Source: CAYPGJ01 sp964638515
GTDB taxonomy: Bacteria; Planctomycetota; Phycisphaerae; Phycisphaerales; UBA1924
Assembly (NCBI GenBank): GCA_964638515.1
Contig: CAZWZL010000004.1
Span: 44,885 to 108,884 of the forward strand
Length of the DNA: 64,000 nucleotides
Direction of reading: 5' to 3'
Of the stretch, positions 26,696 through 34,865 are shown one piece after another. Under the pieces are notes generated by a model. The model was not told where the DNA came from and made no database searches. It saw only the letters and a program-made list of their open reading frames with translations. Position 1 is the stretch's first letter, and the number at the start of each line of letters is the position of its first letter. Both the position numbers and the translations under genes were made by a program.

Positions 26696-27823
26696 TCAAT
26701 CGGGGGTCCCGAACTGGGTCTTCCCGATGGTCCCGAAGCGGATTCCGAACTTCTCGGTGCGCCCAAGCAGCAGAAACTCGCCAATGAACTCTCCGGCGCC
26801 GGCGTGACCCTGAAACCACAGGTTCACCGAATCTCCCTCGATGATGGCGCTGGGTCCGAGCACCTCACCCTTGGCAAAGCCAAGTCGCTCGCGCGTCAGA
26901 ATCGGCGCCGCATCTTCCTGAAACGATGCCCCGTCCTCCGACACGGCATGATGCAGAGCCACCTGCGCCCACTGCGGGTTGGCGTTCGCGTCATGGTGGG
27001 CGACGTCATAGAAAAGGTGGACCTTCCCATCGTGCCAGACCGCTGACGGCGTGGAATACCCGACGTAGCCCCGCGTCGGCGGGTACAAAGAAGACTGCCC
27101 CAAAACCGACCGCGGCTCGTCAAACGTCGTCCCGTCGTCTGAGGTGGCCAGCGCGATGACCTGCACCTGCGGAGGGTTACCGCCGGCTCGTCCGCCCATC
27201 GCGGTGAAGTAAAGGTACAGGCGGTCATAACGCACCACGGCCCCCGGCTCCGCCACCAGAAAACCGTTCCAGTCCATCACCGAACCCGTGGCACGAATCA
27301 CCGGCTGGCCGCTGCGATCCAACGTCCACGTCACGCCATCCGGAGAGGTCGCGTGGCCGATCGCCATCGATGGCACGGAGCCCTCCGGATAAACGCCCGT
27401 GAAATACATGTGGTACGCACCCTTGAAACGGACCACCGTCGGCGTCTCGATGCTCACGAACTCCGTGCCTTGCGGGCTCAACAACGGCGTTTCCGGTTCG
27501 AGCCTCCAGGACTTACCGTCCGCCGACACCGCGCGAAACGGCTGCACCGGGGGCTTGAACGGCTCACCCGTGCTGCTCGTGAGGTACATGACATACCCCT
27601 GACCCTCCCGCAGAACGCACGGGTCGTTCCAGACACCCCGCCGCCTGAGATCCCCAGCCTTGATCACCGGCGCCGCGTCGAAGGACCAGCCCTCTTGCGT
27701 TGTAAGAGGCTCCCCCCCTCCCGCGGCCGGCTCCATGTTGAAGAACTCGCAGCCCCCGGCGCCCATCGCCACCAGAAAACACGCAAGTCCCATGCGACCC
27801 GACCGCGCCGTTCGCTCGCTCAT
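26696..27823 (-). CDS. Lipoprotein with five-bladed beta-propeller (glycoside-hydrolase-like)
   Basis: 375 residues. Start ATG at 27823 with AGAGGAG about 11 nt upstream. Signal peptide MGLACFLVAMGAGGC gives a lipobox Cys at residue 25. The body repeats a blade pattern: an acidic or Trp turn followed by hydrophobic strands (WNDPCVLREGQGYVMYLTSS, ETPTVVRFKGAYHMYFTGVY, AEPGAVVRYDRLYLYFTAMG, YSTPSAVWHDGKVHLFYDVA). This fits the GH43/GH32/GH130-like propeller superfamily. Catalytic acids are not certain, so it may be a hydrolase of the exported glycan or a binding protein. Faces the outside or periplasm. Confidence 0.7.
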   Translation of the reverse strand: MSERTARSGRMGLACFLVAMGAGGCEFFNMEPAAGGGEPLTTQEGWSFDAAPVIKAGDLRRRGVWNDPCVLREGQGYVMYLTSSTGEPFKPPVQPFRAVSADGKSWRLEPETPLLSPQGTEFVSIETPTVVRFKGAYHMYFTGVYPEGSVPSMAIGHATSPDGVTWTLDRSGQPVIRATGSVMDWNGFLVAEPGAVVRYDRLYLYFTAMGGRAGGNPPQVQVIALATSDDGTTFDEPRSVLGQSSLYPPTRGYVGYSTPSAVWHDGKVHLFYDVAHHDANANPQWAQVALHHAVSEDGASFQEDAAPILTRERLGFAKGEVLGPSAIIEGDSVNLWFQGHAGAGEFIGEFLLLGRTEKFGIRFGTIGKTQFGTPD

Positions 27824-28127
27824 GCTCACCGAATACTCCTCTCGTCGTCGCGCCCCGATGCCCATCACGCCCTCGATCCACCACCCGCACTCAACCCGTC
27901 TCGATCGCTCCAGGCCTTCGCTCACCCGGCGAATCAATCCGACGCAAGCACCTCGCCCCGGCACCTTATCAGACCCAACACAGACCCTCGCGTCAAGACA
28001 AACATGGCCGGCGACAACCGGACGCTCGGCGCAGCCCGCTGACTGAACTACAATCGCGTTGCTTCGACAGCCCGGCGTGGGGCGATCAGGCCATCGATTC
28101 GTCCCGCTGCGAGGACGAGAACACCGT
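27824..28127. promoter_or_regulatory. Divergent intergenic region with a -10-like box
   Basis: 304 bases without a gene between the lipoprotein and the oxidoreductase fusion, which read away from each other, so promoters for both are expected here. I see TACAAT at 28049-28054, a good -10 match for the plus-strand gene 74 nt downstream, but no convincing -35 box at 16-18 nt before it. No RNA gene or repeat is apparent. Confidence 0.3.
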
Positions 28128-30146
28128 ATGTGCCGACCGCCATCCCGCGTCCTTCTTCTCGGCGCCGGCCGCTTCGGTCAGCACCACCTCACAACGTGGA
28201 AACGGCTGAGCCAAGCCGGCGAATGCCATTTCGTCGGCGTCGTGGTTCGCTCCGACGCCACGAGGACCGCGGTCGAGCAGCGGCATGACGTTCCGGCGTT
28301 CACAGCGCTCACCAACGAGCTGCTGGAATCGGTCGATGCCGTCGATATCGTCACCCCCCCCGACACACACGTGAAGCTCGTGACGCGATGCCTGCGGAGC
28401 GCACACGTGCTCGTCGAGAAGCCGTTGGCCCCCACCGAGCCCGAATGCCGAGACTTGGTGGCCAGAGCTGCCGAGCACAACCGCGTGCTCATGGTCGGGC
28501 ACATCTACCGGCACCATCCGCTCGTCATGAGGCTCGCCGAGCTGGTCGCGGCCATTCCCGAGACCCCCCGCGCCATTCGAGGCGTGATGTTGAACCCCGA
28601 CGCCGATCGCCTCGACCGCGCCGATCCGAGCCTCGAGTTTCTACATCTGTTCGACATCATCGACCTGCTCTTTGGCGAATCTCCCGAAGTCTGCGTGAGT
28701 TCCGATCGCGGTAACGCAAGGCTGGTCAGCCTGAGGTATCCGCGCGCGATGAACGCGTTCCTCACGATCGGCTGGCAAAGCGCCCGAAGGGCGCGCCAAT
28801 TGCGGCTGGAGTATTCCGATCGGACCATCCACTGCGATTTCATCGAGAGTTCGCTGGTGGTCGCTCGTCGGAATCACCAGGTGGACAAGGAGTTCCTGGG
28901 CCATCAGCACGTTGCTCTCGACAATGAGCTTCGCGCGTTTCTCGGGGCCATCCGAAGCGAGGTCCCACCTCAGGCCGACGGCGACACCGCGACGCGGATC
29001 GTGCGCATCGCCGCGAGGACGATTCCCCCGCCGCCCTCGGGCCGCTTTGCACGCCCGCGCGTGGCCGTGCTCGGCGCGGGGGTGTTCGGCGCAACGTGCG
29101 CTGCGGAACTTGCCGAGTTTTGCGATGTGACCGTCATCGAGCGCCGGCCCGCGCTCATGACCGAAGTGTCGTTCGTCAATCAATGGCGACATCATTCCGG
29201 GTTTCACTACCCCCGGTCCTACGATCAGATTCAGGAGATACGAGCCGCGCGCGAGTCGTTCGAGCAGGTGTACGGCGCCGCGGTGTCCCGCTCGCACCCG
29301 TCGTATTTCTGCACGTCCGCAACCGGCGTGGAGATCCCGGCGTCCCGGTATCTCGCCGCCTGCAAGAGCAACGAACTCAGTTATACGCTTGACTTTCCGC
29401 CGGACACGGTGCTCGATCACCGGACGGTGACGCTCAGCGTGCTGTCGGATGAGGGCGTGTACGACTTCGAACGATTGAGAGCCATCGCGGCCGATCGTCT
29501 CCGCGCCAGCCCTTCCGTCAATCTCTTGCTGAACGCCGAGGCTGTAGGTGGCGCATTGCTCCCGGGTGGCGAGAAGCGGATCGCGATCCGCACGCCGCAG
29601 GGAACGGAAGAACACGACTTCGACTTTGTCGTCAACGCCACGTACGCCAATCGCAATCTCCTGGCGTCGTGGTTTCGCTTCCCCATCGAGCCGCTCCGCT
29701 TCGACCTGTACGAGATGCTCGTGCTCCGGCTCGACATCGAGCCCATCTGCGTCACGATCATGGACGGCCCGTTCACAAGCCTGGTCACAATGGGTTACGA
29801 CAACCTGTTCATGCTCTCACACATCAACGACTCGGTGCACAAGAGCCTCATCACCGAGAGCGGCCTCCCTCCCGACTGGGGCCCGGTGAGATCCAATCGT
29901 GACAACATGATCGCGCACGCCGGCGTCTATCTGCCGATCCTGCGGCGGGCCGAGATTGTCGAGTCCCGATTCGCCACTCGCGCTGTGAACGCGTTTGCCA
30001 AGGACTTTGACGCAAGACCAACGGTGGTCGCCGCAGAGGGTTTCGGGTGTTGGTCGATCCTCGGCGGCAAGATCATCACGTGCGTGCAAGACACCAGACG
30101 TATCGCCGACGCGATCCGGGCCGAGGTCGAGAGCGCCGCCATTTGA
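28128..30146 (+). CDS. Gfo/Idh/MocA oxidoreductase fused to FAD-dependent oxidoreductase
   Basis: 672 residues with two different redox folds in one chain. Residues 1-300 are a Gfo/Idh/MocA NAD(P) dehydrogenase: RVLLLGAGRFGQHHL, VDIVTPPDTHVKLVTRCL, LVEKPLAPTEPEC (the EKP motif), VGHIYRHHPL. From about 308 a DAO-type FAD fold follows: VAVLGAGVFGATCAAELAEF, TVIERRP, FVNQWRHHSGFHYPRS, DFDFVVNATYANRN and a final FGCWSILGGKIITCVQD. ATG at 28128 with GAGGA about 12 nt upstream. It closes the glycan locus. Such a pair could oxidise a sugar at one position and process the product with flavin; substrate unknown. Confidence 0.82.
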   Translation: MCRPPSRVLLLGAGRFGQHHLTTWKRLSQAGECHFVGVVVRSDATRTAVEQRHDVPAFTALTNELLESVDAVDIVTPPDTHVKLVTRCLRSAHVLVEKPLAPTEPECRDLVARAAEHNRVLMVGHIYRHHPLVMRLAELVAAIPETPRAIRGVMLNPDADRLDRADPSLEFLHLFDIIDLLFGESPEVCVSSDRGNARLVSLRYPRAMNAFLTIGWQSARRARQLRLEYSDRTIHCDFIESSLVVARRNHQVDKEFLGHQHVALDNELRAFLGAIRSEVPPQADGDTATRIVRIAARTIPPPPSGRFARPRVAVLGAGVFGATCAAELAEFCDVTVIERRPALMTEVSFVNQWRHHSGFHYPRSYDQIQEIRAARESFEQVYGAAVSRSHPSYFCTSATGVEIPASRYLAACKSNELSYTLDFPPDTVLDHRTVTLSVLSDEGVYDFERLRAIAADRLRASPSVNLLLNAEAVGGALLPGGEKRIAIRTPQGTEEHDFDFVVNATYANRNLLASWFRFPIEPLRFDLYEMLVLRLDIEPICVTIMDGPFTSLVTMGYDNLFMLSHINDSVHKSLITESGLPPDWGPVRSNRDNMIAHAGVYLPILRRAEIVESRFATRAVNAFAKDFDARPTVVAAEGFGCWSILGGKIITCVQDTRRIADAIRAEVESAAI

Positions 30147-30304
30147 ATCGATCCCTCCGGGCGGACATCCACCCTCCCGACGAGAGCACAGCGCCGTGGA
30201 CGCTCGATGGCCCATTCTCACGCGCAGCGCGTCGGCTCGGAGCTTGGCATCGAGGGGGCGAGGCTGCCCGCCGGGGCGGGCGGGGCGCAGACGTGGATTC
30301 GACC

Positions 30305-30335
30305 GGACTTGTCAATCCTGTTATCCTGTAAGTCC
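30305..30335. promoter_or_regulatory. Inverted and direct repeat upstream of nrfH
   Basis: Perfect 6-bp arms GGACTT (30305-30310) and AAGTCC (30330-30335) flank 19 bases that hold ATCCTGT twice (30315-30321 and 30323-30329, period 8). The element ends 35 nt before the nrfH start, a place where a regulator or the polymerase would bind. It does not match an FNR or NarL box that I know. A function is a guess. Confidence 0.35.
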
Positions 30336-30369
30336 CAGATATGCATTGGGAGCACTCAACGGAGCCGCC

Positions 30370-30849
30370 ATGACCGCGAGCAAACCACGACGAGCCTCGA
30401 AAGCCGGCTTGGTTCTGTGCGTGCTCGTGGGCCTCCTTCTCGGCGCCGGCGCGTATACCGCCAAGTACGCCGAGGCCACGAGCTACCTCTCCGACGACCC
30501 CGCGTCGTGCATCAACTGCCACGTGATGCGCGAGCATTACGACGGTTGGGCCAAGGGCGTGCATCACGCCGTCGCCAACTGCAACGACTGCCACGTTCCC
30601 GCCAGCACGGCGCCGCGTTACGCCACCAAGGCCCTCCACGGCTGGCGGCACAGCAAAGCGTTCACGCTGCAGAACTTTCATGAGCCGATCCAGATCTCAC
30701 CGGCCGACCTGCGGATCGTCGAGGCGAACTGCGTCCGATGTCATGGCGAGGTCGCGTCGCACATGGCCGCGCTGCCGGGGCCTCGCGGGATCGAGCCCAC
30801 CAATTGCACACACTGCCACGCCTCGGCCGGGCACGGGCCGATTCGCTGA
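30370..30849 (+). CDS. nrfH: Cytochrome c nitrite reductase small subunit NrfH
   Basis: Membrane-bound tetrahaem quinol dehydrogenase of the NapC/NirT family that passes electrons to NrfA. 159 residues: N-terminal anchor (LVLCVLVGLLLGAGAY, 14-29), then four CxxCH sites at 47-51, 71-75, 121-125 and 146-150. The first is CINCHVM, the CxxCHxM pattern of NrfH, in which the Met can ligate haem 1. ATG at 30370, four bases after GGAG. It sits 17 nt upstream of nrfA in a two-gene operon, the NrfHA arrangement of delta/epsilon-proteobacteria and planctomycetes rather than the NrfABCD type. Confidence 0.95.
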   Translation: MTASKPRRASKAGLVLCVLVGLLLGAGAYTAKYAEATSYLSDDPASCINCHVMREHYDGWAKGVHHAVANCNDCHVPASTAPRYATKALHGWRHSKAFTLQNFHEPIQISPADLRIVEANCVRCHGEVASHMAALPGPRGIEPTNCTHCHASAGHGPIR

Positions 30850-30866
30850 TACCGGAGATTTCATTC

Positions 30867-32363
30867 ATGGCATCCAATCCAACGCGTTCTGGAGGTCGAG
30901 CGCTCTACTGGGTGACGGTTCTGTTCGTGGCCGCGGCCACCATCGGCGTCATGCTGATGTACCAGAACATCGCCGAGCGCAAGCAGGAGGCTCGATCCAC
31001 GGCGTTCAAGGTCGTTGAACTGGATGAGACGACGCTTGATCCCGCGGTGTGGGGGCAGAATTTCCCGCGTCAGTACGACGGGTACAAACGCACCGCGGAC
31101 AACGAGCGCACCAGGTACGGCGGGAGCGAAGCGCTCCCGGTGGCGCCCGGCAGCGACGTGCTCAAGGCTGAGTCCAAGGTGGAGACCAACCCGCGCCTCA
31201 AGACGATCTTCAACGGGTACGCGTTCGCGTTGGACTACCGCGAGCGGCGCGGGCACGCGTTCATGCTGCACGATCAGCGCGAGACGGACCGCGTCAAGCT
31301 GCGCAATCAGCCGGGCGCCTGCCTCAACTGCCACGCCTCCAACGTTCTCGAACTGCGCAAGGTCGGCCTGGCGCACGGCGCCGCTGGCGAACTCACCGAC
31401 CCGTTGCTGTCCGAATCCGGCCAGGCGCAGCTGCATCACGGCTTCGATGCCGTGAACAGGATGCCGTACGGCGAGGCCACACAGCTCGTGAGCCACGCCA
31501 TCACGTGCCTTGACTGCCACGACCCCGCAACAAACGCGCTCCGCATCACACGCCCCGCGTTCGTCGAGGGGATTCGCGCGCTCGCCGGCTCCGGCGACCC
31601 CGTTCCGCATTTCCCCAGTGTCGAAAAGTGGCGCAAGGGCGCGCGAGCGACGCCCTACGACCCCAACCGGGACGCGTCACGCCAGGAGCTTCGCAGCATG
31701 ACCTGCGGCCAGTGCCACGTGGAGTACTACTTCAAGGGCGAGGGCAAGACGCTGACGTTCCCGTGGCACAACGGCCTCCGCGCGGAGCACATCGAGGACT
31801 ACTACAACGAGGTCGGCTGGAATGACTGGACGCACACCGACGCCAAGACGCCCGTCCTCAAGGCGCAGCATCCCGAGTTCGAGCTGTGGAGCCAGGGCAT
31901 TCACGCGCGGGCCGGCGTTTCATGCGCTGACTGCCACATGCCCTACACGCGAGAGGGCGCCGTGAAGGTGAGCGACCACCAGATCCGCAGTCCGTTGCTC
32001 AACGTTGCGAGAGCCTGCCAGACCTGCCACAACCACTCCGAAAGCGAGATGCTCTCGCGCGTCGCGACCATTCAGGATCGCACCAATGGCCTGCTGGATC
32101 GCGCGGAGATCGCCACGGTGGCGGCCATCGAGGCGATCCGGGGCGCGATGGGGCGGGGCGTCGGCGACGCTGACCTCAAGACCGCTCGCGACCTGCATCG
32201 AATGGCGCAGTGGCGCACGGACTACATCAACGCCGAGAATTCCATGGGGTTTCACGCGCCGCAGGAAGCGGCCCGCATTCTGGGCGAGGCGATCGACTAT
32301 GCGCGCCAGGCGGAGATGAGCGCGATGCTCGCCGGGGCGCCGCGGGCGAGTGCGCAGCCCTGA
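30867..32363 (+). CDS. nrfA: Ammonia-forming cytochrome c nitrite reductase NrfA, CxxCH variant
   Basis: Six-electron reduction of nitrite to ammonium in the periplasm. 498 residues: signal/anchor at 12-32, then five haem sites: CLNCH 152-156, CLDCH 214-218, CGQCH 280-284, CADCH 353-357, CQTCH 384-388. The active-site surroundings are kept: Arg before the first site, Tyr in CHVEYYFKG, His in GIHARAGVSC. The first, catalytic haem is CxxCH instead of the CxxCK of E. coli NrfA, so His156 would take the place of the lysine ligand; NrfA proteins of this kind are known. ATG at 30867. Works with NrfH just upstream. Confidence 0.95.
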   Translation: MASNPTRSGGRALYWVTVLFVAAATIGVMLMYQNIAERKQEARSTAFKVVELDETTLDPAVWGQNFPRQYDGYKRTADNERTRYGGSEALPVAPGSDVLKAESKVETNPRLKTIFNGYAFALDYRERRGHAFMLHDQRETDRVKLRNQPGACLNCHASNVLELRKVGLAHGAAGELTDPLLSESGQAQLHHGFDAVNRMPYGEATQLVSHAITCLDCHDPATNALRITRPAFVEGIRALAGSGDPVPHFPSVEKWRKGARATPYDPNRDASRQELRSMTCGQCHVEYYFKGEGKTLTFPWHNGLRAEHIEDYYNEVGWNDWTHTDAKTPVLKAQHPEFELWSQGIHARAGVSCADCHMPYTREGAVKVSDHQIRSPLLNVARACQTCHNHSESEMLSRVATIQDRTNGLLDRAEIATVAAIEAIRGAMGRGVGDADLKTARDLHRMAQWRTDYINAENSMGFHAPQEAARILGEAIDYARQAEMSAMLAGAPRASAQP

Positions 32364-32387
32364 CGTCCCAGCCCCTGCACCTCCGGC

Positions 32388-33308
32388 TCACAGCGCGTCG
32401 AGCGCGACGTCCAGGGTGAGCGCCGAGTGCGTGATGGCGCCCGCGCTGATGCGGTCCACGCCGGTCTGCGCGATGGCGCGGACGGTGTCGAAGCGGACGC
32501 CTCCCGACGCTTCCAGTTCAACGCCAGCCCCGATTCGCGCTCGCAAGGCGAGAGCCTCTCGGAGTCGCGCCGTGTCGAAATTGTCCAGCAGAATCACGTC
32601 CACCACACCGGGCTCGATTCTGAGCAGCGCGTCGAGCTGCTCGAGCGAATCAACTTCCACCTCGACGAATCTCGCCCCGCCGGCCCGACCCTTCGCGGCG
32701 GCCTGCCGCACACGATCCTCAAGCTCCCCCACCGCGATCCCCGCCAGGTGATTGTCCTTGATCAGAACCGCGTCGAAGAGCCCCGCGCGATGCGCTCTCG
32801 CGCCGCCGCACCGAACGGCGTATTTCTCAAGCATCCGCATGCCCGGCGTGGTCTTGCGCGTGTCGTAGACGCCGGCATGGGTGCCCTCCACCGCGCGCAC
32901 GAACGCGGCCGCCGTCGTGGCCACGCCCGAGAGCCTTCCCACGAGATTGAGCACCGTGCGCTCGAGCGCGAGCATGTGCCGTGCGGAGCCTTCGAGCACG
33001 CCCAGAGAGGCGCCGGCGTCGACGCCCGACCCGTCGCGGGCCTCGGCAGACCATCGAACATCCGCTTTGAACACGTCGATCGCGAGGCCCACGCACCCGA
33101 GCCCGGCGATGACGCCCGATGCTCGCGCGGTCAGCCTGGCCCGCATGGATGTATGACTCGAGATGCACGCGGCGCTCGTGATGTCGCCCGCGATTCCGGC
33201 GGCGCCCAGGTCCTCGTCCCGCGCCAGCTCCACGAGCCGGCGCACGAAGCCAGTTCGGCAAACTTCCGTCCAGCAATCCGGCAGAGTCAGCGTGTTCAGA
33301 TCGCGCAT
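32388..33308 (-). CDS. nadC: Nicotinate-nucleotide pyrophosphorylase (quinolinate phosphoribosyltransferase)
   Basis: Makes nicotinate mononucleotide from quinolinate and PRPP in NAD synthesis. 306 residues with the QPRTase signatures: GDITSAACIS at the N-terminus, RLSGVATTAA, DTRKTTPGMR, LEKYAVRCGG, HRAGLFDAVLIKDNH, VEVEVDSLEQ, ELEASGGV and DRISAGAITHSA at the C-terminus. ATG at 33308 begins the conserved fold. It is 23 nt after the hldE stop on the same strand, so probably cotranscribed, with no pathway link. nadA and nadB are not in the window. Confidence 0.95.
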   Translation of the reverse strand: MRDLNTLTLPDCWTEVCRTGFVRRLVELARDEDLGAAGIAGDITSAACISSHTSMRARLTARASGVIAGLGCVGLAIDVFKADVRWSAEARDGSGVDAGASLGVLEGSARHMLALERTVLNLVGRLSGVATTAAAFVRAVEGTHAGVYDTRKTTPGMRMLEKYAVRCGGARAHRAGLFDAVLIKDNHLAGIAVGELEDRVRQAAAKGRAGGARFVEVEVDSLEQLDALLRIEPGVVDVILLDNFDTARLREALALRARIGAGVELEASGGVRFDTVRAIAQTGVDRISAGAITHSALTLDVALDAL

Positions 33309-33331
33309 CGCACACCCCGCCAGCGCACCGG

Positions 33332-34834
33332 TCAATCCGCCCGTCCGCGAATGCGCGCCACAACGTTGGTCGTGCTGCGGTCCTTGGTGAGCGGAGCGAG
33401 CACAACGCTCCCGCCGCTCGCCCGGACAAACTCGCCTCCGACCACCTCTTCCTCGGCGTAATCGCCCCCCTTCACCAGCACGTCCGGGCACACGGCTTCG
33501 ATGAGGCGCATGGGCGTGTCTTCCTCGAACACCACCACCATCGACACTGACTCAAGTTCCGACAGGATGTCCGCACGATCGTGCTCGTTCTGCAGGGGGC
33601 GTTCCGGCCCCTTCAGGCGGCGGACGGACGCGTCCGCATTGAGCCCGACGACGAGCGCGTCCCCCTGGCCCCGCGCAAAGCGAAGCAGCGCGATGTGCCC
33701 CGCGTGCAGCAGATCAAAGCAGCCGTTCGTGAACACGATGCGCCGGCCCTCGCGCCGGAGCGCGCTCACTTCGACCAGGGCCTCCTCCAAGGTTCGTGCC
33801 TTGCCACGGACCTGACCGTACACCGACAACGCGCTGCGGTGGATCCGCTCGAGCGGGATCGGCTGCACGCCGAACACCTCCACTTCCAGACCCGCCGCAA
33901 CATTCGCCAATCGGGACGCGTCGGCCCACCCCATGCCGTTCGCCCGGCCCGCGGCCAGCGCGGCCAGCACCATGTCGCCCGCGCCGGTCACGTCGTACAC
34001 CTGTCGCGCCACGGTGGGCACGTGCTCGGCCGTCCCGTTCCGCTGGGCGAGCAGCGAGCCCTCCCGATCGAGCGTGAGAACAACCGCCTCGAATCCGTGC
34101 CCTTCGATGAGCCGCGAACCGACCGGGCCCCACGACGAGACCACATCGGCCCCTGGCGAGGGAGCCCCCCCGGCCTTCTCCGCCTCGCTCCGATTCGGAG
34201 TGACGCAGGTGGCGTTCGCGTACCGCGAGTAGTCGGCGATCGCCGCGGGGTCCACCATGACCGGCACGCCCTCAGCACGTGCAGCATCGATCACCGCGCG
34301 GCAGACCGGCTCGGAACAAACGCCCTTGTTGTAATCCTCCAGCAGCACCACGTCCGCGCCTCGGACCGCGGCACGGAATCGTTCGAGTATCACGCTCGCG
34401 TCCGCCGCCGCGATGGGCCCGCTCGACTCGCGATCTACCCGGAACATTTTCTGGGGGTGGCGGTGCTGGGCGAGCCCGATCACGGATTGCTTGAGCGTGG
34501 TCGGGCGATCCGTGGCCTCCACCAAGCCGTCGACGCCCACACCCTGGCCTAGGAGCGCCTCTCGCACCGCTGCGCCTTCTCGATCGCGCCCGATCAGGCC
34601 GAACGCCTCCACCTCGGCGCGCATGGCGATGAGATCCAGGCACACATTGGCCGCGCCCCCGGGGCGCCGTTCGGTCCGCTTCACCGAGAGCACCGGCACG
34701 GGAGCGTCCGGCGCGAGCCGCTCGGCGTCGCCGTAGACCAGCTCGTCGAGCATGAAATCGCCGACGACAAGGACGCGAAACTCGCGCCAGTGCGCCAACG
34801 CTTCCAACAGGCTCCGTTCGGTGTTTCGGCTCAT
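33332..34834 (-). CDS. hldE: Bifunctional heptose-7-phosphate kinase/heptose-1-phosphate adenylyltransferase
   Basis: Two steps of ADP-heptose synthesis for the LPS core. 500 residues: an N-terminal PfkB/ribokinase-type kinase (RRPGGAANVCLDL near 57-69; VYDVTGAGDMVLAALA as anion hole and catalytic Asp), and a C-terminal nucleotidyltransferase from about 360 (RIVFTNGCFDLLHAGHIALL with HxGH, then KGPERPLQ, KGGDYAEEEVVGG, RSTTNVV). ATG at 34834; the length matches the E. coli fused enzyme (477). With the heptosyltransferase and lpxK downstream in the same block it indicates a heptose-containing LPS core. Confidence 0.95.
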   Translation of the reverse strand: MSRNTERSLLEALAHWREFRVLVVGDFMLDELVYGDAERLAPDAPVPVLSVKRTERRPGGAANVCLDLIAMRAEVEAFGLIGRDREGAAVREALLGQGVGVDGLVEATDRPTTLKQSVIGLAQHRHPQKMFRVDRESSGPIAAADASVILERFRAAVRGADVVLLEDYNKGVCSEPVCRAVIDAARAEGVPVMVDPAAIADYSRYANATCVTPNRSEAEKAGGAPSPGADVVSSWGPVGSRLIEGHGFEAVVLTLDREGSLLAQRNGTAEHVPTVARQVYDVTGAGDMVLAALAAGRANGMGWADASRLANVAAGLEVEVFGVQPIPLERIHRSALSVYGQVRGKARTLEEALVEVSALRREGRRIVFTNGCFDLLHAGHIALLRFARGQGDALVVGLNADASVRRLKGPERPLQNEHDRADILSELESVSMVVVFEEDTPMRLIEAVCPDVLVKGGDYAEEEVVGGEFVRASGGSVVLAPLTKDRSTTNVVARIRGRAD

Positions 34835-34865
34835 AGCACCGGGCCAAGCCCGAAGGGGAACAGTA

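Noticed and set aside
32427..33461. A 344-codon plus-strand frame opposite nadC
   Set aside because: No recognisable domain and fully antisense to nadC, whose signatures are complete.
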